NCBI GenBank assembly: GCA_947179325.1
Contig: CAMXAU010000009.1
Location: 37,961-101,960 of the forward strand
Source: an uncultured Bacteroidales bacterium
GTDB lineage: Bacteria > Bacteroidota > Bacteroidia > Bacteroidales > UBA932
DNA: 64,000 nucleotides
Direction: 5' to 3'
This document shows, one piece after another, positions 1 to 9,092 of this stretch. Positions within the stretch are counted from its first letter, which is position 1; each line of letters begins with the position of its first letter. Below the pieces are notes generated by a model that was not told the origin of the DNA, did not search any database, and saw nothing but the letters and a program-made list of their open reading frames with translations. The translations under genes were made by a program, and so were the position numbers.

Positions 1-312
1 ATCAATCCTGCGCATGTTGACAGCGAGGCTCACATTGAGTCCAACACAGCTAAGGGATGGCTTACTCCAGAGCAGGCTGACCAGGCTCGCGAGATAATCA
101 AGACTGTTTCTGCAGAGAAGGCAGCTAACCTTCCTGAGCAGATGGTCCAGAACATCGCAAAGGGCCGTCTCCAGAAATTCTTCAAGGAGCAGACTCTTGA
201 GGAGCAGGGCTACCAGATGGGCGATGGCAAGACTCCTGTAAAGGATGTTGTCGCTGCAGCTGACAAGGAGGCAAAGATCCTCTGCTTCAAGAGGCTTTCA
301 CTCAACGACTAA
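1..312 (+). CDS. tsf: Elongation factor Ts, C-terminal part
   Basis: Frame 1 is open from the first base to a TAA at 310-312 and encodes about 103 residues. The readable part includes AEKAANLPEQMVQNIAKGRL and ends EAKILCFKRLSLND, which I recognise as the C-terminal dimerisation region of EF-Ts, the nucleotide-exchange factor for EF-Tu. The start lies outside the window. The rpsB gene usually precedes tsf, but this cannot be seen here. A hairpin terminator follows 36 bases after the stop, so this is the last gene of its operon. Confidence 0.88.
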   Translation: MNPAHVDSEAHIESNTAKGWLTPEQADQAREIIKTVSAEKAANLPEQMVQNIAKGRLQKFFKEQTLEEQGYQMGDGKTPVKDVVAAADKEAKILCFKRLSLND

Positions 313-348
313 TTACCGTTCCGGCTATCAGCCGTGCGGACTTCATAG

Positions 349-382
349 CAGGCCTGGCTTTTAGCCGGGCCTGTCTTGTTTT
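349..382 (+). terminator. Intrinsic terminator after tsf
   Basis: CAGGCCTGGC pairs with GCCGGGCCTG around a TTTTA loop (349-373). The 10-bp stem has one G-U pair. The T-rich tail TCTTGTTTT follows directly. Confidence 0.8.
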
Positions 383-810
383 GCCCCATGAAGAAATATG
401 GGCTCACCAGCAAAACCCTGTTCACCTGTAAAACCTTGTGTCTACGCGTATCTGTTGGAAAATCAGAATAGAAAGTATTTTAGTCTGTAAAAGTGCATGC
501 CTAAATAGAAGTGCTGGAAAGGTTAAACGGGAAGTATTAGTGTCAATCATATCTCTGAGCAGTGCCTGAAGTACTCTGTCTTTGCGATGAATGATTCTGC
601 AGAAGCGCTGGTGGATTTGCTGTTGATGGTGTTCAGTATACTTGAGTAATCCTAAGGCAACAGCTCTAAGGGGGCATCAATAAGATACCCAACATTATGC
701 AATCATAAATACAGGGAGTTTACTGGTATGTCAATAGTTCTCTATTGTCAGCAAATTCACAGGATTTCTTCGTATATTGCGCATAGGTGAATGAAAAATC
801 ATAATATTCT
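383..810. other. Intergenic stretch without a recognised gene
   Basis: About 430 bases lie between the tsf terminator and the DUF6377 gene. I see no ORF of useful length, no tRNA-like fold and no clear repeat. A TATATTGC near 773-780 is only a weak match to the Bacteroidetes -7 box, so the promoter of the next gene is not resolved. Confidence 0.5.
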
Positions 811-2418
811 ATGCGTATCTCTCATATTATTCTTTTTTTAATCCCTGTTTTCCATTCTTGCTCTGCATTGCGGCATGACAAGGAGATTGAATCGGAACTT
901 AAGGAACTTGACAGATGTATACAGGTAAGGAAACTGCTTGAAGAAGAAAAACTTGTGAGGATAAAGGGCTTGAAGGCATCTCTTGATGACAGGTCTTCTT
1001 CTCCTGAGTCAAGACTTTCAACGGTTGGCAGGCTTACACATGAATATAATACGTACTGCTTTGATTCACTGGTCTTCTGGCTTGAACGGCAGATAGCTCT
1101 TGCTGATGAACTTGCAAACAGGAATACTGCCAGCATGGCGCGGATAAGGCTGGCAAGTGCCTTGGCAAGCGGAGGATATTATCTGGAATCAAATGAAGTG
1201 TTTTCCAAGATAGACACATCCGGTTTTACCAATGAACTTTATCGGGAATATTGGCATGCCATGTACATATTTGCAGATAATCTGGAAGAGAATTCAGAGC
1301 CGTTGTGCAGCTACAGGCTTGTCGGCAGCCGCAGCGGCTATCTGGAGAAATCCCTTCTGTATGGAGACCCGGGGTCTTCGCTATGGAAATTCTACAGGAT
1401 GCGCCTCTATATGCTTAACCACAGCTACGCCAAGGCAGACAAGGCAGCTGATGAACTGCTTGCCTTCTTTCCGAAAGGCTCAGGAGACTATGCATTTACT
1501 GCATCATATAAGTCGGTAATCTGTGACTCCCTTCATCGTGACAGAGACCGTCTCATATGGCTGATAAGGTCGGCGCAGTCAGATATGCTTTGTCTAAACA
1601 AGAACTATTCTGCCCTGACTATGGTGGCATCAGACCTTGCCGTGAAAGATCCGGCGAGGGCATTCAGATATATATCAATGTCGCTTGATGACGGGCTCGC
1701 ATTCAGCGGAATACTGCGTCCATGGCAGATTTCCCGTCTTCTTCCTGACATACAGGCGGCATTTATGCAGAAAGAACTTGGTGTAAAGAGGCAGATACAT
1801 CTCCTTAACATAATCTTCATTGCACTCATCATCATCCTTGCTGTCTCACTCTATATAATATATTGCTATTACAGGTCACTTTCAAGAATGAGAACAGAAC
1901 TTATGGAGGCCAATAATGTACGTGAGCAGTATATTGCGCAGTTCCTGGTGCGTCAGTCTGACTGGATTGACAGGCTGAAGTCATTCCAGCTGTCAATAAT
2001 AAAGAAAATCCGTTTCGGCAAGACAGATGAAGTTGTAAGGGAGCTCAGCATGTCCGATGATGTGGACCGGGAGATAAAGATATTCCATGAGGATTTCGAC
2101 AATACATTTCTTGCTCTCTTCCCAACGTTCATCGATGAATTCAACGAACTTCTGAAAGAAGATGCCAGGATAATCCCTCCAGCTTCCGGAAATGGCGGCA
2201 AGGCAATGAATACAGAACTGCGCATCTATGCACTTGTCCGTCTTGGAATAGATGATTCCAATGAAATAGCCCGTCTCCTCAAGTATTCTGTCCGTACCAT
2301 ATATAATTACAAGGTGAAGATATTGAATTCGGCAAAAGTGGACAGGGAAATCTTTGAAAAAGCAGTGAAGAATATCGGGAAAAGGCAGAATGCACAAGGA
2401 AACCATAGTACTTTTTAA
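811..2418 (+). CDS. DUF6377 membrane regulator next to PUL1
   Basis: A 535-residue protein with a signal or lipoprotein-like N-terminus (cysteine 17 in FHSCSAL). It then has a charged helical region typical of DUF6377 proteins (ELKELDRCIQ), a long helical TPR-like sensor region, and one membrane helix at about 333-352. A cytoplasmic region follows whose C-terminus (about 470-525) looks like a helix-turn-helix: IDDSNEIARLLKYSVRTIYN. Family knowledge: such proteins often sit directly upstream of SusC/SusD pairs and are presumed to sense a periplasmic signal and activate them. It is 139 bases upstream of the PUL1 susC start and on the same strand, so it is inferred to regulate that locus. DNA binding is not shown by the sequence alone. 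Confidence 0.75.
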   Translation: MRISHIILFLIPVFHSCSALRHDKEIESELKELDRCIQVRKLLEEEKLVRIKGLKASLDDRSSSPESRLSTVGRLTHEYNTYCFDSLVFWLERQIALADELANRNTASMARIRLASALASGGYYLESNEVFSKIDTSGFTNELYREYWHAMYIFADNLEENSEPLCSYRLVGSRSGYLEKSLLYGDPGSSLWKFYRMRLYMLNHSYAKADKAADELLAFFPKGSGDYAFTASYKSVICDSLHRDRDRLIWLIRSAQSDMLCLNKNYSALTMVASDLAVKDPARAFRYISMSLDDGLAFSGILRPWQISRLLPDIQAAFMQKELGVKRQIHLLNIIFIALIIILAVSLYIIYCYYRSLSRMRTELMEANNVREQYIAQFLVRQSDWIDRLKSFQLSIIKKIRFGKTDEVVRELSMSDDVDREIKIFHEDFDNTFLALFPTFIDEFNELLKEDARIIPPASGNGGKAMNTELRIYALVRLGIDDSNEIARLLKYSVRTIYNYKVKILNSAKVDREIFEKAVKNIGKRQNAQGNHSTF

Positions 2419-2450
2419 ATTGCCTGATGATTCTGTATGTGCTTGATAGC

Positions 2451-2458
2451 TAATTTTG
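2451..2458 (+). promoter_or_regulatory. -7 box of the PUL1 susC promoter
   Basis: TAATTTTG fits the Bacteroidetes -7 consensus TAnnTTTG and lies about 100 bases upstream of the susC ATG. No good TTTG box is found at the expected 19-21 base spacing, as is common for activator-dependent promoters. Confidence 0.45.
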
Positions 2459-2557
2459 TAACTTGAAGGGAGTGCCTGAATTTGGGTACTCTTTATTCTG
2501 CATTTCACGAATCTGGCTTCCCATAGGGTAAATTTGAAGAAACTAACCACACTGATT

Positions 2558-5500
2558 ATGCGTAACAAATTTATCCCATTGTCGGCATTGTTGCTGTTTA
2601 TGGCAATTATGTCTTTTGCCCAATCCCAGTCACGTCAGATTGCAGGGAAAGTCACAGATTCCGATGGGCAGCCTGTCGCAGGTGCAGATGTACTTGTCGC
2701 TGGTACAACAAACGGTACATCTACGGACCATGATGGAAACTTTGTCATCAATGCTTCCTCTGATGATGTTCTCCGCTTTGCTTTTCTCGGCTTTGTCGAG
2801 CAGTCCATAAAGGTGGGAAGCCGGAGCGTCATAAATGTAACCCTTGCAGAGGACTCGCAAGTCCTGGACGATGTCCTGGTAATCGGCTACGGCACCATTA
2901 AAAAGAGCAGCAGCACCGGTTCACAGGCATCTGTTTCTGACAAGTCTTTTGCTGAGCAGAAAGTGACACGTATAGACCAGGCCCTGCAGGGGCGTGCCAC
3001 AGGTGTGCAGGTCTCAAATACAGGAGGCGCACCGGGCGCGGAGGTCCGCATACGTATACGTGGAGCGAACTCAATTCTTGGAGACAACAGTCCGCTGTTT
3101 GTGATTGACGGCTTTGTCGGTGCCGATTTCAATGACATAAACCCGAATGACATCCTTTCAATGGAAGTCCTCAAGGATGCCGCTTCTACAGCCATCTATG
3201 GCTCAAGGGGTGCAAACGGAGTCATACTTGTGACCACAAAGAACGGTGAAAGGAATGAAAAACTGAGCCTTTCATATTCAGGCAGTTTCTCCGTATCCAA
3301 TGTACTGAAGAAATTTGACCTTCTGGATGCCGGGCAGTTTGCCGAGGTCTACAATGAGTTCAAGGAAGCTACAGGCTCATCTGCACGGTACACAATGGAT
3401 GATTTTGCAAGAAACGGAGGATTCAACTATTGGGATGCTGCATTCCGTACGGCCATAGGCCATCAGCACCAGCTGAGCCTTGCTGGTGGAAGCCGGAAAT
3501 CGCAATATCGTGTTTCAGCGAACTATCTCATGAACCAGGGGATAATCAGGCCGTCAGAATATGAAAGGATGTCTGTACGGGCCAATGTTAATTCCAATGT
3601 CAATGACAGGCTTTCCGTGAGATTCTTCGGCTCCGGTGTCCTGTCAAGGGGCTCCCGCACAGCAGGTGACTATTCCGGGGCTAACGGAGTTCTCACACAG
3701 GTGCTTGGCTGGGCTCCGGTGACTGATCCGTACACAGAGGACGGAGGCTATGTCTACAATGACCAGTATGGCTCGCTTAAGAGTAATCCGCTTGCAATGA
3801 TATATGATTCCGAGAGCAAGAATGAACGTCTCAATGTGAATGTCCTCGGAGGTATTGCCTATAAGGTTATAGACGGGCTTAAAGTTGATTTCCAGGCGGC
3901 AGGCTCCATGACGAGCCGTATCAGCAAGAGCTGGAGCGGGGACTATATAAGCAATGGACGGCCTGGGGCAGGCAAGAGCACGAACCGCGCCTCTACAATG
4001 CAGACCACGACACAGGTTTCATATGACAACACATTCGGAAAGCATTATGTCAGCGCAGTGGCCGCCTTCGAGACCCAGAGCTACAGATATGAGAATCTGG
4101 ATGCAACCGCGACAAATCTTCTGTTCGCGTATCTGAAATACGACAATCTCTCCCAGGCTGAGAGCAATACGGTCTCATCCGGATACAGCATGTGGTCGCT
4201 GCTTTCATATCTCGGACGTGTAAATTATTCTTACGACAGCAGATATCTTGTCTCGCTCTCTGTAAGGCGTGACGGCTCGTCGAAATTTGCAGAAGGGAAC
4301 AGATACTCTACATTCCCTGCCGTGGCAGTTGCATGGAATGCACATAATGAGAGTTTTGTCAAGTCTCTCGGTGTGTTCAGCAACCTTAAGCTGCGCCTGA
4401 GCTGGGGACTTACAGGAAGCCAGGCCATTTCTCCTTATGCAACCCTTTCCGGCTATAATACAAGCGGACAGCAGTACTCTTTCTCAAATGGTGAACAGAC
4501 TGCCGGTATCAATATCGCCAATCCAGGCAATCCGGCTCTCCGCTGGGAGACAACAGAGCAGAAGGACCTTGGACTGGAGCTGGGCTTTTTCAAAGGAAGG
4601 CTTAATCTGGAGATGGACCTTTACCGCAAGGATACAAGGGACCTGCTCATGAACAAGTCAATTGCGGACTATCAGGGAGGAGGGACAATAACGTCCAATA
4701 TCGGCTCTATAAGGAACAGCGGCATTGAACTGAGTGTCAGCGGAGACATCATCTCGACAAGAAATACGGTGTGGAACAGCGCATTTAATTTCTCGTCTGT
4801 GAAGAATGTGGTGATGGACCTCGGGGAGGAGGAATACATTACAAGCTACTCCGATTTCTCCGGCTCCCAGGAGAATATCCCTGAATTTATCTATAAGGTA
4901 GGTGAGCCTTTGGGAGCAATCTATGGACTGAAATACCTCGGTCCATGGCAGGAGAGCGAAGCCGCAGAGGCTGCAAAGTACGGAATGGTGCCTGGTGACG
5001 CAAAATATGAAGACCTCAATGGCAACTTCCAGTACGATGGTGGTGATGCGCAGATAATCGGCTACGGTATGCCTCGCTATTCAATAGGTTGGAACAATAC
5101 CGTTACCTGGAAGAATTTCACATTCAATGCCTTCTTTCAGGGGGTATTCGGGGTTGACAAGCTGAACTACACGAGGATGATGTATCTCAAGGGAACCAAT
5201 GACTACCGTGCCCCGACGTCGGCTGAGGTGTATGACAGATACATCCCTGGTGTCCAGGAGGATGCATGGATACCGGCATATAGCCCTACAAGCAGATGGT
5301 TTGCACAGTCATCCATGTTCCTTGAAAATGGAAGCTACGTGCGTCTCAAGAATTTGAGTGTCTCCTATGCTTTCAAGGTGAAGAGGGTCGGGGATTTCTC
5401 TGTGTCATTGAATGCGACAAACCTTTTCACGATAACAGGATACAAGGGAATAGACCCGGAGGCAAGCAATGTCGGTGGCGGAAGTTCAGATATCCGTCAG

Positions 5501-5566
5501 AGTGTCGACTATGCGGCCTATCCGAATTCAAGGACATTTACTGTCGGACTTAATGTGACATTCTGA
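2558..5566 (+). CDS. SusC/RagA TonB-linked outer-membrane receptor (PUL1)
   Basis: About 1000 residues. From N to C it has a signal peptide ending near MSFAQ, a carboxypeptidase-regulatory-like beta-sandwich (IAGKVTDSDGQPVAGADVLV), a TonB-box/plug region (VLDDVLVIGYGT) with the SusC signature LKDAASTAIYGSRGANGV, and a beta-barrel ending in a C-terminal aromatic strand (VGLNVTF). It imports oligosaccharides across the outer membrane using TonB energy, with SusD as lid. I start at ATG 2558 because it gives a clean signal peptide. An in-frame TTG at 2534 would add eight charged residues. The matching susD starts 23 bases downstream. The substrate cannot be read from the sequence; the GH50-like enzyme downstream suggests a galactan-type glycan. 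Confidence 0.93.
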   Translation: MRNKFIPLSALLLFMAIMSFAQSQSRQIAGKVTDSDGQPVAGADVLVAGTTNGTSTDHDGNFVINASSDDVLRFAFLGFVEQSIKVGSRSVINVTLAEDSQVLDDVLVIGYGTIKKSSSTGSQASVSDKSFAEQKVTRIDQALQGRATGVQVSNTGGAPGAEVRIRIRGANSILGDNSPLFVIDGFVGADFNDINPNDILSMEVLKDAASTAIYGSRGANGVILVTTKNGERNEKLSLSYSGSFSVSNVLKKFDLLDAGQFAEVYNEFKEATGSSARYTMDDFARNGGFNYWDAAFRTAIGHQHQLSLAGGSRKSQYRVSANYLMNQGIIRPSEYERMSVRANVNSNVNDRLSVRFFGSGVLSRGSRTAGDYSGANGVLTQVLGWAPVTDPYTEDGGYVYNDQYGSLKSNPLAMIYDSESKNERLNVNVLGGIAYKVIDGLKVDFQAAGSMTSRISKSWSGDYISNGRPGAGKSTNRASTMQTTTQVSYDNTFGKHYVSAVAAFETQSYRYENLDATATNLLFAYLKYDNLSQAESNTVSSGYSMWSLLSYLGRVNYSYDSRYLVSLSVRRDGSSKFAEGNRYSTFPAVAVAWNAHNESFVKSLGVFSNLKLRLSWGLTGSQAISPYATLSGYNTSGQQYSFSNGEQTAGINIANPGNPALRWETTEQKDLGLELGFFKGRLNLEMDLYRKDTRDLLMNKSIADYQGGGTITSNIGSIRNSGIELSVSGDIISTRNTVWNSAFNFSSVKNVVMDLGEEEYITSYSDFSGSQENIPEFIYKVGEPLGAIYGLKYLGPWQESEAAEAAKYGMVPGDAKYEDLNGNFQYDGGDAQIIGYGMPRYSIGWNNTVTWKNFTFNAFFQGVFGVDKLNYTRMMYLKGTNDYRAPTSAEVYDRYIPGVQEDAWIPAYSPTSRWFAQSSMFLENGSYVRLKNLSVSYAFKVKRVGDFSVSLNATNLFTITGYKGIDPEASNVGGGSSDIRQSVDYAAYPNSRTFTVGLNVTF

Positions 5567-5589
5567 AATTTAAAGGTTTAAAAATCCAA

Positions 5590-7032
5590 ATGAATATGAA
5601 GAAGATATTATATCTGATATGCACAGCAGCTCTTTCTGTAATCGCAGGATGCTCGGATTTCCTTACAGAGAAGACTGATGGACAGATTTTCAGCAATGCG
5701 CTGGAAACGGAGGCAGGCCTGGAGGCCGCCCTTACTGGCACTTACAAGAAATGGTCACAGCCATGGTCGTGCGGTTTCCAGCACACATGGCCGCTTGAAG
5801 TCACCATGGGAGGGGAGGATATCACCTCAAATGCACCATCTACAAATTGCGTTGAGCTTGATACTTATGCCGCAACGAATACAAATTCATCTGTACCGAA
5901 TGTGTACAGGTCATGCTATCAGAGCATAATCAATGCAAGCAGTGTCATTGAGGCGGCTCTCAAGTTCCCTGATCCAGGCGACAAGGTCAAGAATATCCTT
6001 GCCGAGGCATATTTCATAAGGGCATATGACTATTTCTGGCTTGGCAGAATGCATAAGGCTGTGCCTCTCATTCTCTCGGGGACATATAATGAGGAGGACG
6101 CCATGATGCCAGTAACAGGTACTGAAGGCATTTATGCGCAGATTGAATCTGACCTTGAACAGGCAATAGCTCTGCTTCCCGACCAGAAGCGCAACGGTGA
6201 GCCAGGAAGACCGAACAAGGGGACTGCCTACGCCTTGCGTGCGGAAGTTTGGCTTATGGAGGCCGGTTTCCCTCTCAACCGTGGAGACGAGGCTTACCGC
6301 AAGGCGGCAGCGGATGCAAGGGAAGTTCTTGACAACCGTTCTAAGTACGGATTTGACTTTGAGGAGTCATATGAGACTCTTTTTACGCATAGCGTTGAGC
6401 GTTTCAATGGCGGTGTAAACAAGGAAAGTGTATTTGTGATGACTTCAGACAATGCAAACTGGATGTACGGGACAGCCCCTGGCCCATCCGACCTTGGAGG
6501 ATGGGGATATATCTTTGCAGAGACAAATTTCTATAAGGAGTTCCCTGGCGGGATAAGGAAAGAATATACGTTTGACGAAAGCTTTGATTTTGAGCACAGC
6601 AATGAGGGAAAGCCTATATACAGGAAATTGAGCGTGGATGACGGATATACCATGGGAGGTACGAGCGTCGCAATCAACTATCTCCGCTTCTCGCAGACGG
6701 CATTGACATATGCTGAGGCAAAAGCCAGGACTGACGGGCCGGATGACCTGGCATACGCTTGTGTGAATACTATCCGCAGGCGTGCCGGACTGGATGAGTA
6801 TTCAGGTCTGGACAGGGATGATTTCGTAAAGAAATGTGTTGAAGAGCGTAAATGGGAATTTGCAGCCGAGGGTGTCAGGTGGTGGGATGTGATACGTCTC
6901 GACCTGATCCAGGAGGCTATCGCATGCAGGGCATCGAATGAACTTCCGGTAAATGGGGCGAAATCCTCAGATAACTATTTCCTGCCTTTGCCGAATACAG
7001 ATGAAATCCTGAATCCTAACATAAATAAGTAA
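5590..7032 (+). CDS. SusD/RagB glycan-binding lipoprotein (PUL1)
   Basis: A 480-residue lipoprotein with lipobox cysteine 21 (VIAGCSDF). The SusD-like N-terminal segment (FLTEKTDGQIFSN, then AEAYFIRAYDYFWL) and the C-terminal RagB motif (RRRAGLDEY, EERKWEFAAEGVRWWDVIRL) are plain. SusD proteins sit on the cell surface, bind glycan and close over the SusC barrel. Its position 23 bases after susC and just before a glycosidase gene supports one operon. A second ATG at 5596 gives almost the same signal peptide. Confidence 0.93.
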   Translation: MNMKKILYLICTAALSVIAGCSDFLTEKTDGQIFSNALETEAGLEAALTGTYKKWSQPWSCGFQHTWPLEVTMGGEDITSNAPSTNCVELDTYAATNTNSSVPNVYRSCYQSIINASSVIEAALKFPDPGDKVKNILAEAYFIRAYDYFWLGRMHKAVPLILSGTYNEEDAMMPVTGTEGIYAQIESDLEQAIALLPDQKRNGEPGRPNKGTAYALRAEVWLMEAGFPLNRGDEAYRKAAADAREVLDNRSKYGFDFEESYETLFTHSVERFNGGVNKESVFVMTSDNANWMYGTAPGPSDLGGWGYIFAETNFYKEFPGGIRKEYTFDESFDFEHSNEGKPIYRKLSVDDGYTMGGTSVAINYLRFSQTALTYAEAKARTDGPDDLAYACVNTIRRRAGLDEYSGLDRDDFVKKCVEERKWEFAAEGVRWWDVIRLDLIQEAIACRASNELPVNGAKSSDNYFLPLPNTDEILNPNINK

Positions 7033-7056
7033 ACTCCTGCATAAAATCAGATACAG

Positions 7057-8994
7057 ATGGAATCAATAAAGATTATGGCCGCGGCCGCCATTTTAGCTGC
7101 AGCTGTCTCGTGTGGTCCACGACAGGAAAACTTCAAGATACATTTTGACGGTTCCAGAGAAATGTCAGGGGCAAAGTTCGCCCTTGCTGACATAAATCCG
7201 GACCTGCCGCTTGACTGGGACGGATATGGATATGTGGTGCTGGAATATAAAATCTCGACATCACAGCGTTTCCAGCTCGGGTTCACAACAGATTGGGGAT
7301 ACAATGAACTGAGAGTCATGAGCTATGTCCCGAATGCATGGAACAGGCTTGCAATTCCTTTGAAATATTTCACGGAGCTTCCGGACCCTGCCTTTGATGT
7401 CGCTGCTACATTCAACCATGCAAGATATACCGGCTGGGTCAATCTCGGAGGGCGCAGAGGCCCTATGCGTGGTGTGGACTCAATCGGTTTCAGGATGAGG
7501 AAGGCAATAGGTGACCCGGTGCTTGAACTGAGGAATGTTACCTTGTCCGTTGATGATCCGGGGGACATGTATATGGAAAGCGCTCCTGCAATCGACAGGT
7601 TCGGGCAGCAGATGAATGTTGATTATCCGGGCAAGGTGCATTCCCTGGCTGAACTAGAGAAAGAATGGAGGGCGGAAGAGGCCGAAGATGTGTCTGTTGC
7701 TGCTTTCAACTATTCACGATATGGAGGCTATATGCAGAGGCAGGTGGATGCGACTGGCTATTTCCGGATAGAGCAGATAGACGGCAGGTGGTGGTTTGTG
7801 GATCCTGAAGGCTACCTGTTCCTCTCTGTCGGGGTTGATTGTGTGAATGTCGGTGGCGGAGGAATGGTCAGGGATGCAGACAAGCGGCCTGGAATGTATG
7901 AGGAACTGCCTCCTGAGAGTCTTTCTGCCGGTCGGAATGGCCGCCATGGTGCACCTCAGTTCGGTGTGTGGAACCTCTACCGCAGATATGGGGATGATTT
8001 CATGTCCAGGGCATATGACATGACAATAAGAAGGATGGACAAATGGGGGATAAATACGATAGCTAACTGGTCAGACCAGAATATCATAGCCCTTAACCGT
8101 AAGGCTTTCATGCTTTCGCTCCGTAATCTTGGCCAGGATGCGCGGCTTATGGGGCTTTGTGACATCTACCGCAGTGACTATAAGGCTTCAATGGAGGAGT
8201 CTGTCAGGGAAATTACGGCAAGGAATCTCGGGAATCCGTGGCTGATCGGATATTTTGTCGGAAATGAACCTGCGTGGATCAATGATGAGGACAGGCTGTG
8301 CCAGATTATACTTGACGGAGAAGACAGGCCGATCAAAGGCGAGCTGCAGAGATATCTGAGGCGGAACGGTGATACAGGAGAGGCGAGACGGGCTTTCGTG
8401 ATCAATGCCTTCAAGGTTTTTCTTGATGATGTCAATGCGGCACTGAAGAAATACGATCCGGATCATCTTAACCTTGGGATCCGTTTCGCTGAGCCGGATA
8501 CACTTGGGGAAGACCTCCTTGCTGCATGCAGTTCGAGTTTTGATGCTTTCAGTTTCAATTCATATTCCCTTGCCCCTGGGCGCGGGATGCTGGACAGGGC
8601 ATATCGCATTACTGGGCTTCCTATGGTAATCGGGGAATATCATTTCGGAACAGTGGAGAGAGGGCTTGCGCAGGCTTTATGGCAGGTTGATTCGGAGAAA
8701 GAGAGAGGCGATGCCTACCGTTACTATACAGAGCAGGCCTATTCGCATCCGGCTATGATCGGGACCGGGTATTTCCAGTGGAGCGACCAGGATGTTACAG
8801 GACGTTTTGACGGAGAAAACTACCATTGTGGTCTCATAGATGTGACGGACAGGCCATATCGTGAGCAGGTCAATGCTATGATAGAGACTGCGAAAGTGCT
8901 ATATGACGTGCATTGCGGCACAGCTGCACCGTTCGGCAACCCTCCTGCAGGCGCAAGGGGGCATGAGGCAGTCCCGGACCTTTGGAATGAATAG
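7057..8994 (+). CDS. GH50-like clan GH-A glycoside hydrolase, lipoprotein
   Basis: A 645-residue lipoprotein (cysteine 19, AAAVSCGP). An N-terminal beta-rich, carbohydrate-binding-like region of about 180 residues precedes a TIM-barrel domain. The segment GRWWFVDPEGYLFLSVGVD opens that domain as in GH50 agarases. NEP places a likely acid/base at Glu404, and IGEYHFG places a likely nucleophile at Glu527. The stretch after it (VERGLAQAL, then GYFQWSDQDVTGRFDGENYH) also resembles GH50. The family call is from remembered motifs, not a search. GH50 members cleave beta-agarose-type galactans, but distant gut members may act on other beta-galactosides. It is the only enzyme of PUL1 in this window. 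Confidence 0.65.
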   Translation: MESIKIMAAAAILAAAVSCGPRQENFKIHFDGSREMSGAKFALADINPDLPLDWDGYGYVVLEYKISTSQRFQLGFTTDWGYNELRVMSYVPNAWNRLAIPLKYFTELPDPAFDVAATFNHARYTGWVNLGGRRGPMRGVDSIGFRMRKAIGDPVLELRNVTLSVDDPGDMYMESAPAIDRFGQQMNVDYPGKVHSLAELEKEWRAEEAEDVSVAAFNYSRYGGYMQRQVDATGYFRIEQIDGRWWFVDPEGYLFLSVGVDCVNVGGGGMVRDADKRPGMYEELPPESLSAGRNGRHGAPQFGVWNLYRRYGDDFMSRAYDMTIRRMDKWGINTIANWSDQNIIALNRKAFMLSLRNLGQDARLMGLCDIYRSDYKASMEESVREITARNLGNPWLIGYFVGNEPAWINDEDRLCQIILDGEDRPIKGELQRYLRRNGDTGEARRAFVINAFKVFLDDVNAALKKYDPDHLNLGIRFAEPDTLGEDLLAACSSSFDAFSFNSYSLAPGRGMLDRAYRITGLPMVIGEYHFGTVERGLAQALWQVDSEKERGDAYRYYTEQAYSHPAMIGTGYFQWSDQDVTGRFDGENYHCGLIDVTDRPYREQVNAMIETAKVLYDVHCGTAAPFGNPPAGARGHEAVPDLWNE

Positions 8995-9033
8995 CACGGG
9001 GCCATGGGCAATCCGGCAAAATGAATGAAAACA

Positions 9034-9075
9034 TGCCCGTCCGGCACGAGTTAAAGCCAGACGGGCATATATTTT
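9034..9075. terminator. Bidirectional terminator between PUL1 and metK
   Basis: TGCCCGTC (9034-9041) pairs with GACGGGCA (9060-9067), with CGGC/GCC extending the stem. T-rich sequence follows on the plus strand (TATATTTTC) and also on the minus strand, so it can end both the PUL1 operon and metK. Confidence 0.75.
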
Positions 9076-9092
9076 CTTAATGGGGCTTTTCT

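Noticed and set aside
313..810. Search for tRNA or regulatory RNA in the tsf-DUF6377 gap
   Set aside because: No cloverleaf or stable conserved-looking fold beyond the tsf terminator.
2534..2557. TTG start for PUL1 susC eight codons before ATG 2558
   Set aside because: It adds charged residues before a good signal peptide; ATG 2558 gives the usual SusC start.
1993..2568. 191-codon minus-strand frame opposite the end of the DUF6377 gene
   Set aside because: Shadow of a real gene and of the susC leader; no domain and no promoter.
7371..7382. CGGAGCTTCCGG in the GH50-like gene, identical to the centre of the 26-bp repeats
   Set aside because: Only 12 bases, inside conserved coding sequence; the rest of the repeat is absent.
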